The notes below the pieces were generated by a model, which searched no databases, was not told where the DNA came from, and saw only the letters and a list, made by a program, of their open reading frames with translations. The translations under genes were made by a program, and so were the position numbers. From JBQDBK01 sp052090825 (GTDB taxonomy: Bacteria; Bacillota; Clostridia; Tissierellales; Peptoniphilaceae): a stretch of DNA of 39,634 nt. This document shows, piece by piece, positions 23,788 to 33,354 of the stretch; position 1 is the stretch's first letter, and every line of letters begins with the position of its first letter. The stretch spans positions 1-39,634 of the forward strand of contig JBQDBK010000013.1 in the NCBI GenBank assembly GCA_052090825.1. The letters run 5' to 3'.

Positions 23788-24867
23788 CTATTTACTTTCA
23801 TTACCTTGCTTATTATTTGATTTCACATTTGTATTCCCAGTATTTGTACTATCGTTATTTTTTTCTGTTTTATTATTTTCTGGTATTTCAAGTTTTAAAT
23901 TTTCTGGTATTTCAATTTCTTTCTTAACATCAAGATATTCTTTTACTTTTGCATCTTTCTTTAATTTTTCAATGTATTCTCCAAACTTTTCTTTAATGTA
24001 AGTTTCTTTTAAAGAGTCTTTCATTTCTTCAAAAGTTCTAGGAGTTTTTTCTGTTAATTTTATAATATGGTATCCAAAATCCGATTTTATAGGGTCTGAA
24101 ATTTCACCTTTTTTCATAACTTTAATAGCTTCATTAAACTCTTGGACCATTTGTCCATTAGTAAATTCTCCTAAATCTCCTCCATTTTGAGCACTTCCTG
24201 GATCTTTTGAATTTTCTTTTGCTAATTCTGCAAAATCCGCTCCCCTATCTAATTCTTTTTTTAATTTGTTAGCCTTTTCTACATCTTCCAATAAAATATG
24301 AGATGCTTTGGCTTTAAAATAATTTTCTTTGTTTTTTTCGTAATAATCTTTTAAATCTTTTTCACTAGGTTCAAATTCTTTTATTTTCTTTTCATAATAC
24401 ACACTCATAAGTTGTGCTTGTCTTAAATAATCTTTATAGAACTCAGGAGTTGCCCCAATTTTTTTTAATTGTTCCTTATACTCTTCTTCTCCACCAACCT
24501 GATCTATTGCTGATTTAACTTGCTCTTCAACTTTAGCTTCATCTACTTTAACTCCTAATTTTTCAGCATCTTGTCTTACTATTTCCATCTCAACTAAATT
24601 TTTTAATGTATTTTCTTTTAATGCTTCATCTACTGTTACAGATGGATCATCAACAGATGGTTCTTTTAATATGTCTTCTGAACCTGCCATCATAACTGTA
24701 TTATTTCTTTGTGCCACATATTGTGTTATAAATTCTTCCTCTGCTATGTTTGTATCATTTACAGTTGCAACTACTCCTTCTGGACCCTTGTTTGAACAAG
24801 CTGTAACCAACATTATTCCCCCAAGAGCTAGTGTAACTCCAAACTTTTTAATATTAGAAATTTTCAA
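23788..24867 (-). CDS. prsA: PrsA-like foldase lipoprotein (parvulin peptidyl-prolyl isomerase)
   Basis: A 359-aa secreted lipoprotein with lipobox LVTAC (cysteine about residue 24), exported and then anchored to the outer membrane leaflet. A SurA_N-like chaperone domain (about 30-180) precedes the parvulin domain (about 182-285: ASHILLEDVEKANKLKKEL, FAELAKENSKDPGSAQNGGD, SDFGYHIIKLTEKTPRTF). It helps fold exported proteins. The start is TTG behind GGAAGGATGAT. The C-terminal 35 residues are asparagine/lysine-rich and probably disordered. It lies between mfd and the YabN-like gene, 39 bases after mfd; in Bacillus spoVT occupies this interval. Confidence 0.93.
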   Translation of the reverse strand: MKISNIKKFGVTLALGGIMLVTACSNKGPEGVVATVNDTNIAEEEFITQYVAQRNNTVMMAGSEDILKEPSVDDPSVTVDEALKENTLKNLVEMEIVRQDAEKLGVKVDEAKVEEQVKSAIDQVGGEEEYKEQLKKIGATPEFYKDYLRQAQLMSVYYEKKIKEFEPSEKDLKDYYEKNKENYFKAKASHILLEDVEKANKLKKELDRGADFAELAKENSKDPGSAQNGGDLGEFTNGQMVQEFNEAIKVMKKGEISDPIKSDFGYHIIKLTEKTPRTFEEMKDSLKETYIKEKFGEYIEKLKKDAKVKEYLDVKKEIEIPENLKLEIPENNKTEKNNDSTNTGNTNVKSNNKQGNESK

Positions 24868-24906
24868 AATATCATCCTTCCTTTTTTATACTCTTACTAT
24901 TATACA

Positions 24907-27900
24907 CTATTTTGAATTTTTATTAGTGTCTTTTTTGTGTAATTTTAAAATCTTAACTAAATTTTTTAAACTTTCTATGGGATGCTTAGGATTTATTATA
25001 CTTATACTTGGAGAACTTCCTAGGTCAAATTCTACTCTTTTAAATAAATCTTGTATTTCATTTATGGCAGCTAAATTTGGTAGTGTATATAATTTTACTT
25101 CATATTTTTCATTCTTTTGAATTATTAATTTTATCTTAACTTCCATAGCCATAGATCGTAACATAGCCACATCCATTAAATTTGAAAGTTCTATAGGTAT
25201 CTCAGAAAATCTATCTATTAATTCATCAACTAAATCAGAGTAATCTTCTTCTGTTTTTATATCAGCTATTTTTTTATATATTTCAATCCTGTTGTTTTCA
25301 CTCTTTATATAAGATGAAGGTATATATGAATCTAATTTTAAATCTACTGTTGTATCAAATTCCTCTTTAACCTCTTCTCCTTTTAATTTGGATAGTGCAT
25401 CCTTTAAATATTTAATATATAAATCGTATCCTATAGAATCAATATGTCCACTTTGTCTTGCCCCTAATATATTTCCGGATCCTCTTAATTCTAAATCTCT
25501 TAGGGCAATTTTATAGCCAGAACCAAATTCTGTAAACTCTTTAATTGATCTTAGTCTCTTTTGGGCTATTTCAGATAAAGATATATTCTTTTCATAAGTA
25601 AAATAGGCATATGCTATTTTATTAGATCTACCTATTCTCCCCCTTAATTGATATAGCTGAGAAAGACCTAACCTATTTGCATCTGTTACTATCATAGTAT
25701 TTGCATTTCTAACATCCATACCTGTCTCTATAATAGTAGAACAAAGTAGGACATCAAATTCATGGTTTATAAAAGATATCATAGTATTTTCTAATAAACT
25801 TTCGTTCATCTGCCCATGCGCCATTCCAAAACTTACTTCTGGTAATAATTTCTTTAATTCTAATAATTTATTTTCCATATTGGACACTCTATTATATACA
25901 AAATAAACTTGACCACCTCTTTCAATTTCTTTTAAAATCGCTTCTCTTATCATCATATTATTATATTCCGACACATAAGTTTGAACGGGAAATCTTTCCT
26001 CAGGTGGCTCATCTATTACAGACATATCTCTAATTCCTATCATAGACATTTGTAAAGTTCTTGGTATAGGAGTTGCAGTTAAAGTTAAACTATCAATATT
26101 ATCTTTTAATAATTTAATTTTTTCCTTATGTTTAACTCCAAATCTTTGTTCCTCATCTACAATAAGTAATCCTATATCTTTAAATTTAACATCCTTTGAT
26201 AATAATCTATGAGTACCAATTATTATGTCTACATAACCTTCTTTTAGCTTTTCTAAATCTTCTTTTTGTTCTTTTTTACTTCTAAACCTACTCAACAAAG
26301 CCACACTTATTGGAAAATCTTTAAACCTCTCAATTGTTGTATTATAGTGTTGCTGAGCCAATATTGTAGTAGGTACTAAAAAAGCAACTTGCTTACCATC
26401 CATTATAGCTTTAAAAGCTGCCCTTAACGCTACTTCTGTTTTACCATAGCCAACGTCTGCACAAAGTAATCTATCCATAGGTTTTGGAGATTCCATATCC
26501 AATTTTATTTCTTGTGAAGATAATAACTGACCCTCAGTCTCTTCAAATTCAAAGGAGTCCTCAAATTCTTTTTGCCATTGGGTATCTTCAGAAAACTTAA
26601 ATCCCTCTTTTTCCATTCTTTTTGCATATAGCTTAATTAAATCTTCTGCAATATCTTCAATATTTCCTTTGGCTTTGCTTTTGGTCTTACTCCATTCAAT
26701 TGAATTTAACTTATTTATTTTTGGTATTTTGCCTTCTTTAGAAGTATATTTATATATTAAATCTAAATTTTCTATAGGTAAAAAGAGTTTATCTTCTCCT
26801 TTATATTCTATTAGTATATAATCTTTAATTACACCTTGAACTGTTAGCCTTTGAGTTCCTACATATTTTCCTATTCCATAAGATTCATGAACAACATAGT
26901 CTCCTAGATTTAAATCTTCAAAATTAAGTAATTTAGGCTTTCTCTTTCTTTTCTTCTTCTCTTCTCTAGTCCCATATATTTCATTGTGATTTATAAGAAC
27001 AAATTTTATATCTGAAATTTCAAATCCTTCTCTTAAAGATCCTAACGTAACTATAACGTCTCCACTACTTATATCAGAATTATAATCTTCTTTAAATTTT
27101 ACATTTATATCAAATTCTTTTAAAGTTTCTACTAGCCTCGTTGCCCTAGGCTTATTGCCAGCCATAATTACAACCTTATATCCTCTATACATATAATCCT
27201 TTAATTCTGATATAAATAATTTTATTTTCCCTCTGTAATTAATTATAGTTTTTACTCTTAAATTAACCATGGATTTAGGAGCAAATATTTTAGGTTGAAG
27301 AGTCAGAGAGTTTAAAGATATTATTTTACATTGGCTTAAGTTATTTATAATATCTATAGTATCAATTTCTAAATTTTCATGTTTTTTTAAAACTTCTCCA
27401 GTCTCTATTAAATCAACTAAGTTTTCTTTAAATTCTGTTTCTTTAAATTTAATTCTATCCAAACACTGATTTGGTTCTAAAATAATAGTTGTTGGTTTTT
27501 CATTAAAATAATCTAAAATAGAATCTACATATTCTTCTTCAATAAAGGGTATGATTAAATCTGTATTTTTTATAAAATAATCATCTTTTAAATAATCTAT
27601 ATATTTAGAAAACTTTTCTTTTAATCTATCTAGAGCTAGGCCCTTTAGTTTAGATTTTTTTATTTCTATTTCTAAGCTTTCTCTTATTTTTTCTTTATAC
27701 TCTTTTTTTATTATAAAGTCTACAGTTGGAAGTATATTTATAGACTCTAAATTTTCTATTGATCTCTGAGTAGATATATCAAAAGATCTTATAGAATCAA
27801 CTTCTACATCGAAGAGTTCTATTCTATAAGAATTGTCAGGGCTATATATATCCAATATAGAACCTCTTATAGCAAATTGTCCAATGCCCTCAACCTGAGG

Positions 27901-28392
27901 ATATCGCTCGTAACCCATTTCAACTAATTTTTCTGATAATATTGAAAGATCTAGTTCTTTACCAAGCTCTATATTTAATATATTATTTTTAAAAATTTCC
28001 CGCTTAGTTATTTTATCTTTCAAAGCATCAATTGTTGATACAACAAATTTAACATTTCCAAAACTTAAATTTTCTAAAGTTTTTATTCTAGACTTCATAT
28101 TTTCTAAACTTCTAGAGTACCTATCATAGAAAAAAACTTCTCTTTTTAAATATAAAAATGTTTCTTTAATTCCTAAATTTTTTAAATCTTCATAAACTTT
28201 TCTAGCTTGTAAACTATCTGAAACAAGGATTAAAATTGGATTATCTGTTTTTTCTGAAATATTATAAGCTAAATGACCAACCTGTTCATCTACAGTCCCA
28301 TATACTCCTACTGGTGTTTTCTCATTTTCTAAATAATTTAGAATATCTTTAAAGCCTTTTAAGTTATCCATGGGTTTTGTTAAAAAATTCAA
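24907..28392 (-). CDS. mfd: Transcription-repair coupling factor Mfd
   Basis: A 1161-aa translocase that removes stalled RNA polymerase and recruits UvrA. In order: UvrB-like domains (about 10-340), an RNA-polymerase-interaction (CarD-like) domain (about 490-570: LNLGDYVVHESYGIGKYVGT), a RecG-like motor with Walker A ADVGYGKTEVALRAAF, DEEQ box VDEEQRFGVKHKEK, motif III LTATPIPRTLQM and QLRGRIGRS, and a C-terminal TRCF domain (about 1000-1090). The start is TTG with GGAGG seven bases upstream; the next ATG (codon 8) lacks a site. It is preceded by pth, with a perfect palindrome between them. Confidence 0.97.
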   Translation of the reverse strand: MNFLTKPMDNLKGFKDILNYLENEKTPVGVYGTVDEQVGHLAYNISEKTDNPILILVSDSLQARKVYEDLKNLGIKETFLYLKREVFFYDRYSRSLENMKSRIKTLENLSFGNVKFVVSTIDALKDKITKREIFKNNILNIELGKELDLSILSEKLVEMGYERYPQVEGIGQFAIRGSILDIYSPDNSYRIELFDVEVDSIRSFDISTQRSIENLESINILPTVDFIIKKEYKEKIRESLEIEIKKSKLKGLALDRLKEKFSKYIDYLKDDYFIKNTDLIIPFIEEEYVDSILDYFNEKPTTIILEPNQCLDRIKFKETEFKENLVDLIETGEVLKKHENLEIDTIDIINNLSQCKIISLNSLTLQPKIFAPKSMVNLRVKTIINYRGKIKLFISELKDYMYRGYKVVIMAGNKPRATRLVETLKEFDINVKFKEDYNSDISSGDVIVTLGSLREGFEISDIKFVLINHNEIYGTREEKKKRKRKPKLLNFEDLNLGDYVVHESYGIGKYVGTQRLTVQGVIKDYILIEYKGEDKLFLPIENLDLIYKYTSKEGKIPKINKLNSIEWSKTKSKAKGNIEDIAEDLIKLYAKRMEKEGFKFSEDTQWQKEFEDSFEFEETEGQLLSSQEIKLDMESPKPMDRLLCADVGYGKTEVALRAAFKAIMDGKQVAFLVPTTILAQQHYNTTIERFKDFPISVALLSRFRSKKEQKEDLEKLKEGYVDIIIGTHRLLSKDVKFKDIGLLIVDEEQRFGVKHKEKIKLLKDNIDSLTLTATPIPRTLQMSMIGIRDMSVIDEPPEERFPVQTYVSEYNNMMIREAILKEIERGGQVYFVYNRVSNMENKLLELKKLLPEVSFGMAHGQMNESLLENTMISFINHEFDVLLCSTIIETGMDVRNANTMIVTDANRLGLSQLYQLRGRIGRSNKIAYAYFTYEKNISLSEIAQKRLRSIKEFTEFGSGYKIALRDLELRGSGNILGARQSGHIDSIGYDLYIKYLKDALSKLKGEEVKEEFDTTVDLKLDSYIPSSYIKSENNRIEIYKKIADIKTEEDYSDLVDELIDRFSEIPIELSNLMDVAMLRSMAMEVKIKLIIQKNEKYEVKLYTLPNLAAINEIQDLFKRVEFDLGSSPSISIINPKHPIESLKNLVKILKLHKKDTNKNSK

Positions 28393-28407
28393 TTTATCAC
28401 CTCCATT

Positions 28408-28439
28408 AAAGAAATCGGGAAAATTAATTTTCCCGATTT
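28408..28439 (-). terminator. Terminator-like palindrome between pth and mfd
   Basis: A perfect 28-base palindrome (28412-28439, arms AAATCGGGAAAATT and complement) overlaps the pth stop codon. The T run after it on the minus strand is short (TTTCTTT). It lies 20 bases before the mfd start, so mfd mRNA from upstream must pass through it. Confidence 0.6.
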
Positions 28440-29004
28440 ACCATTTTTTATTGTATTTATTCATTGCAGATTCAATCCCATTTTCGATTATCTCTATTAT
28501 TGATTCAACAGCTTTATCTATAGTCTCTTCTATTTCTTTGTTTTCTGACTTTGAAAAACCACTTAAGACAAAGTCGGCTAAATCTTCGCCTGGTCTATTA
28601 GATCCAACTCCAATTTTCACTCTAGGAAAATCCTTGCTATCTATGTGATTTATAATTGATTTTAAGCCATTATGAGTCCCTGCAGAGCCTTTTTTCTTAA
28701 TTTTAATAGTTGCAAATTCAATGTCTATATCATCTACTAAAACTATTAAATTACTGGCTTCTAACTTATAAAAATTCATTATTTCTCTAATGGATTCTCC
28801 ACTATTATTCATGTAGGTCTGCGGTTTTATTAAATATATTTTTTCACCTTTATAGTTTCCTTCTCCCACTAAGGCTTTAAATTTTATTTTATTTACATTT
28901 ATATTTAATTTTTTTGATAATACATCTACAGCTAAAAATCCAACATTATGTTTAGTATTTTCATACTTTCTTCCAGGATTTCCAAGTCCCGCTATTATAT
29001 ACAA
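28438..29004 (-). CDS. pth: Peptidyl-tRNA hydrolase
   Basis: A 188-aa enzyme of normal length that releases peptides from prematurely dropped peptidyl-tRNA. Motifs: AGLGNPGRKYENTKHNVGFL with the catalytic His, KPQTYMNNSGESI, and LVLVDDIDIEF-type DDID plus KKGSAGTHNGLKSI. The start is TTG behind AAGGTGAT, 9 bases after prs. The order glmU-prs-pth-mfd follows Bacillus, where ctc (not seen here) lies between prs and pth. Confidence 0.96.
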   Translation of the reverse strand: MYIIAGLGNPGRKYENTKHNVGFLAVDVLSKKLNINVNKIKFKALVGEGNYKGEKIYLIKPQTYMNNSGESIREIMNFYKLEASNLIVLVDDIDIEFATIKIKKKGSAGTHNGLKSIINHIDSKDFPRVKIGVGSNRPGEDLADFVLSGFSKSENKEIEETIDKAVESIIEIIENGIESAMNKYNKKW

Positions 29005-29013
29005 AATATCACC

Positions 29014-29964
29014 TTAATCAAACATAGCACTTACTGAGGTATTAGAATTAATTCTCTTTATAGCACTAGCAAATAATGGAGCTACAGAAACTACATCTAA
29101 TTTTTCTATTTTTTGCTCCTCTTTCAATTCTATAGTATCAGTTATAATAAATTTTTCCATTACACTATCTCTAATTCTTTCAATAGCTGGACCTGAAAGA
29201 ACTCCATGAGTTGCACAACCATAAACATCCTTAGCTCCTTTTTCCTTAAGAGCTTGAGCAGCTTGACAAATAGTTCCTGCTGTATCAATTATATCATCTA
29301 CTAATATAGCATTTTTCCCTTTAATGTCTCCAATTATATTCATAACTTCAGATACATTTGGTCTAGGTCTTCTTTTTTCAATTATGGCTATAGGAAGGTT
29401 TAACTCATTTGCGAATTTTCTAGTTCTTGTTACACCACCTAAATCAGGTGATACAACTACAAATTCTTCTGGATTAACAATATCTTTAAAATATCTTGCT
29501 AAATAAGGTATTGCTGTTAAGTGGTCAACTGGTATATTGAAATAACCTTGAATTTGTCCAGCATGTAAATCCATAGCAACAACTCTTTGCGCTCCAGCTG
29601 CAGTTAAAAGATCGGCTACAAGTTTTGAAGTAATAGGCTCTCTAGCTTTAGTTTTTCTATCTTGTCTTGCATATCCATAATAAGGAATAACAGCATTAAT
29701 TCTGCCAGCTGAAGCTCTTTTTAAAGCATCTAATAAAATTAAGCATTCCATAAGATTATTATTTACAGGGTTTGATGTAGATTGAATAACATATACATCT
29801 CTTCCTCTTACAGTTTCTCCTATATCAATTGATATTTCTCCATCTGAAAAAGTTTTAACTTCACAATTTCCTTTTTCAATACCCAATTCATCACATATTT
29901 TATCTACTAAACTATGATTGGAATTTCCTGTAAATACAATAATTTCTCCTGTTTTTAAATTCAT
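29014..29964 (-). CDS. prs: Ribose-phosphate pyrophosphokinase (PRPP synthetase)
   Basis: A 316-aa enzyme making PRPP from ribose-5-phosphate and ATP; hexameric and ADP-regulated in class I members. Motifs: VVAMDLHAGQIQGYFNIPVD, VVSPDLGGVTRTRKFA, and the PRPP-binding NAILVDDIIDTAGTICQAA. Its product is the co-substrate of the hypoxanthine phosphoribosyltransferase encoded 10 kb away in the same gene block. A strong GGAGGA site precedes the ATG; glmU ends 10 bases upstream. Confidence 0.97.
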   Translation of the reverse strand: MNLKTGEIIVFTGNSNHSLVDKICDELGIEKGNCEVKTFSDGEISIDIGETVRGRDVYVIQSTSNPVNNNLMECLILLDALKRASAGRINAVIPYYGYARQDRKTKAREPITSKLVADLLTAAGAQRVVAMDLHAGQIQGYFNIPVDHLTAIPYLARYFKDIVNPEEFVVVSPDLGGVTRTRKFANELNLPIAIIEKRRPRPNVSEVMNIIGDIKGKNAILVDDIIDTAGTICQAAQALKEKGAKDVYGCATHGVLSGPAIERIRDSVMEKFIITDTIELKEEQKIEKLDVVSVAPLFASAIKRINSNTSVSAMFD

Positions 29965-29974
29965 TTGAATCCTC

Positions 29975-31351
29975 CTATTTTTTTAAACCTTTCTTATCTA
30001 CCCATCCATCTATATTTATCTGTTTTGACCTTTCAACAGATAATTGACCATTTTTTACATCTTTTGTTATAGTTGATCCTGCTGCAATATAACCATATTC
30101 TTCAACCTCGACAGGAGCTACTATATTAGCATTTGAACCTATAAATGCATTATCTTTTATATTACTTCTAAATTTATTTTTCCCATCATAATTAACAAAT
30201 ACAACTCCACAACCTATATTTACATTCTCTCCTACATCAGCATCTCCAACATAAGCTAAATGAGAAGCTTTTGAATTATTTCCAAAATTAGAATTTTTAA
30301 TTTCTACAAAATTTCCAATTTTAGTATTTTCACCTATATGAGATTTAGGTCTCAAGTGAGCATAGGGCCCTAATTTAGAGTTATTGCCTATTTTAGACTC
30401 TTCTATTAGACAGTTATCTATTGTAACATTATCTCCTATTATAGAATCTACTATCCTACTACTTCCATATATTGTGCAATTTTCCCCAATTATAGAATTG
30501 CCTTGTATAACTGCCCCTGGATATATGACAGTATCTCTACCTATTTTTACATCTGGTTCTATAATTACACTATTAGCATCAATCATAGTAACTCCTTCAA
30601 CTAAATAACTATGATTTACCCTACTTCTCATTATATCTGAACACTTAAAAAGATCAGATCTAGAATTTACACCTAATATTTCTGAGTTATATCTTAACTT
30701 ATAACCACCTATTCTCTTATTTTCTTCAAATAAAAGTTGAATTACATCTGTTAAATAAAGCTCTCCTTGAGAATTATTAGTCTCTAATTTATTTAAAGAT
30801 TTTTTTAAATCCCCACCATTAAATACAAATATCCCCGAATTAATTTCTCTTATTAACTTCTCTTTTTGACTTGCATCTTTTTCTTCTACTATCTTTTGAA
30901 TTTTTGCAGCTTCATCTCTTACTATCCTTCCATATCCAAATGGATTTTCTAAATCTGCAGTTAAAATAGTTGCGGAAAAATTATTTTCTTCATGATAATT
31001 AATCAAACCTTCTAAGGTATCTGATCGAATTAAGGGAGCATCTCCATTTAGTATAAGAACAGTGTCATTATCTGTAAAATCTTCTATCGATTGCATTACG
31101 GCATAACCTGTTCCATAAGGGAGATCTTCACCAATGGGTTGAGTTCTAAATACTACCTCTTCGTTAAAAGACTCTCTTATCTCATCTCCACCATGCCCTA
31201 TGATTACGATAGTCTTTTCTATACTTGAATTTTTTGCACTATCTATTACAAACCTTAGCATAGGACGCCCTAAGATTTTATGAAGTACTTTTGGAACCTT
31301 TGATTTCATCCTAGTTCCTTCTCCTGCTGCTAAGATTACTGAAACTCTCAT
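29975..31351 (-). CDS. glmU: Bifunctional UDP-GlcNAc synthase GlmU
   Basis: A 458-aa enzyme that acetylates glucosamine-1-phosphate and then couples it to UTP, supplying UDP-GlcNAc for the cell wall. The N-terminal uridyltransferase has LAAGEGTRMKSKVPKVLHKI; the C-terminal half is a left-handed beta-helix of hexapeptide repeats with the acetyltransferase region KIGNFVEIKNSNFG...KASHLAYVGDADVG and the end loop VNYDGKNKFRSNI. It leads the glmU-prs-pth-mfd run. The ribosome binding site GAGGTG is rather distant from the ATG. Confidence 0.97.
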   Translation of the reverse strand: MRVSVILAAGEGTRMKSKVPKVLHKILGRPMLRFVIDSAKNSSIEKTIVIIGHGGDEIRESFNEEVVFRTQPIGEDLPYGTGYAVMQSIEDFTDNDTVLILNGDAPLIRSDTLEGLINYHEENNFSATILTADLENPFGYGRIVRDEAAKIQKIVEEKDASQKEKLIREINSGIFVFNGGDLKKSLNKLETNNSQGELYLTDVIQLLFEENKRIGGYKLRYNSEILGVNSRSDLFKCSDIMRSRVNHSYLVEGVTMIDANSVIIEPDVKIGRDTVIYPGAVIQGNSIIGENCTIYGSSRIVDSIIGDNVTIDNCLIEESKIGNNSKLGPYAHLRPKSHIGENTKIGNFVEIKNSNFGNNSKASHLAYVGDADVGENVNIGCGVVFVNYDGKNKFRSNIKDNAFIGSNANIVAPVEVEEYGYIAAGSTITKDVKNGQLSVERSKQINIDGWVDKKGLKK

Positions 31352-31464
31352 TAAAAATAAAACACCTCTTTACCATATTTACTTACTATATTATAACCTT
31401 GAAATTAGCTTTACTCAACAATAAATATTTACATAATAATCACATAAAATTTAAATTTTGCAAA

Positions 31465-33120
31465 TTAATAGGATTTTTCTTTGGAATTTCCTACTGCACT
31501 TGTTATTTTAGGTATCATTTGTTTCTTCCTAGATAATAGACCTTCAACAACAAAAGAATTATCTACTAATTTCTTATTAAAAATTTCTGCAAGTTGATCC
31601 TTGAATTCACCTACGACTATATCTTCAGAAATTTCTTTAAAAATATCTGTCATCATCATTACAAAGGTGCTTTCACCATTATCATTAATTATTTTTCTCA
31701 TATTCTCAACTAAATCTTTTTTTATTTTTAAAAGATTACCTAAATCCATGGTCATTATTTGACAAACTCTGATTTTTTCATTATCTACAATAAATCTCTT
31801 AACATCTCCATTTAAGATATCTTCCATACTTCGATTTTCTAATTTTGTTCCTTCCTTAAACATCTCCATAGCAAATATTTCCGGATCTATGCCTGATATT
31901 TTAGATAATCTTTCTAAAATTATTTTATCTATTTCTGTAGATGTTGGAGATTTAAACAATAATGTATCTGAAATTATAGCTGCAGATAAAATACCAGCTA
32001 TTTTTTTACTAGGCATAATTCCAGATTCAAAGTACATTTTCGCTATTATAGTTGAAGTTGAACCTACTGGCTCGTTCCTAAAATAAACAGGAGAATCTGT
32101 TGATATACTTGCAACCCTATGATGATCGATGATTTCTAAAATTTCTGCAGACTCTATATCATCTATACTTTGATTCTTTTCATTATGATCAACTAATATA
32201 ATTTTCTTTTTATTTGCAGATATTAAATGATACCTAGAAATAGAACCAACAACTTTACTTCTATTGTCCAAAACAGGATAAGCTCTAAACCTACTTTTCC
32301 CCATAGCATCTTTTACATCATCTATACTATCATTTAAATGAAATGTAACTAAATTTTCACTTGTCATTACATAGGATACTGGAACTGATTGTGGAAGCAA
32401 TCTTGATGCCATAAAGGTATTAAAGTTAGTTGATATTATAGTAATAGACTTTTCCTTAGCCGCATTTACAACATCATCATCTATCTCATATCCTCCACTA
32501 ATAATTATTAAAGATACCTCTCTACTAATAGCATCAAGTTGAGCATCTTTTCTATTTCCTATTATAACTATATCATCCTTAGCTATGTAATTTTTTACAT
32601 CTTTTGGATCCATAGCATAAACTGCTATCTTACCTTTCATTTCTTTTATATTCTTAGATTTATAAATAAATTTTCCTGATAATACTTCTATAATATTTTC
32701 AATACTTGTATTTGAACTTGACAGAATTGAATCATCCCATACATCCATATAAGATTTAGTTATATTTGAAAGAGAAACTATGCCTATTAAATCTTCATTT
32801 GCATTCACAACAGGTAAGGAATTTATATTATTTTCTTGTATTATTTGAACTGCCTTATATAAAGATACATTTGCACTAACGCATTGAGCTTTATCCATAT
32901 TTAAATCTCTTACCTGAGATTTCATGCTATCTTTCAATCTAGGTTTTTCTACATTAAAATAATTAAGTACAAATTTTGTTTCAGGGTTTAAATCCCCTAA
33001 TCTAATTGCTTCAACTTCATCTTCTACTTGCTTTCTTTTTAATTCTGCATATGCTATTGCAGAGCATATGGAGTCTGTATCTGGATTTTTGTGCCCACTT
33101 ATATAAATTTTATTTTTCAT
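31465..33120 (-). CDS. ppaC: Manganese-dependent inorganic pyrophosphatase with CBS-DRTGG regulatory insert
   Basis: A 551-aa family II (DHH) pyrophosphatase. The N-terminal DHH domain starts KIYISGHKNPDTDSICSAIA. An insert of about 240 residues holds CBS1 (about 75-130), a DRTGG domain (about 140-250) and CBS2 (about 255-305). The DHH domain then resumes (ILVDHNEKNQS, EILEIIDHHRV, PVGSTSTIIAKMYFESG), and DHHA2 ends the protein. Such CBS-type enzymes are inhibited by AMP/ADP and activated by linear dinucleotides such as Ap4A. Pyrophosphate hydrolysis pulls the GlmU and Prs-linked reactions encoded next door. ATG follows AAGGAG. Confidence 0.95.
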   Translation of the reverse strand: MKNKIYISGHKNPDTDSICSAIAYAELKRKQVEDEVEAIRLGDLNPETKFVLNYFNVEKPRLKDSMKSQVRDLNMDKAQCVSANVSLYKAVQIIQENNINSLPVVNANEDLIGIVSLSNITKSYMDVWDDSILSSSNTSIENIIEVLSGKFIYKSKNIKEMKGKIAVYAMDPKDVKNYIAKDDIVIIGNRKDAQLDAISREVSLIIISGGYEIDDDVVNAAKEKSITIISTNFNTFMASRLLPQSVPVSYVMTSENLVTFHLNDSIDDVKDAMGKSRFRAYPVLDNRSKVVGSISRYHLISANKKKIILVDHNEKNQSIDDIESAEILEIIDHHRVASISTDSPVYFRNEPVGSTSTIIAKMYFESGIMPSKKIAGILSAAIISDTLLFKSPTSTEIDKIILERLSKISGIDPEIFAMEMFKEGTKLENRSMEDILNGDVKRFIVDNEKIRVCQIMTMDLGNLLKIKKDLVENMRKIINDNGESTFVMMMTDIFKEISEDIVVGEFKDQLAEIFNKKLVDNSFVVEGLLSRKKQMIPKITSAVGNSKEKSY

Positions 33121-33316
33121 TTTTTCTCCTTACCTATAATATACCGGAACTAATAAACATTTAATATTTTACTTAAAATATAAACATATTTAATAAAAGA
33201 ATACTAAAAAAGATATAGGTAAATCCTGAATTACTTAATTTTTATATTTAATTATTAAATATTTAACTTTCTTTTATATATTTAATTGTAACATAAGTAC
33301 TATAAAAATATATAAA

Positions 33317-33352
33317 AAAACAGCTGAGACTATAAGAATCTCTAGCTGTTTT
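33317..33352 (-). terminator. Terminator of the ftsEX-M23-ctpA operon
   Basis: The arms AAAACAGCT...AGCTGTTTT, with inner GAGA/TCTC and a one-base bulge, are followed by TTTATATATTTTT on the minus strand. It begins just past the ctpA stop. Confidence 0.83.
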
Positions 33353-33354
33353 AC

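Noticed and set aside
24671..25120. 149-codon plus-strand frame across the prsA/mfd junction
   Set aside because: Antisense to two recognisable proteins, with no promoter or ribosome binding site.
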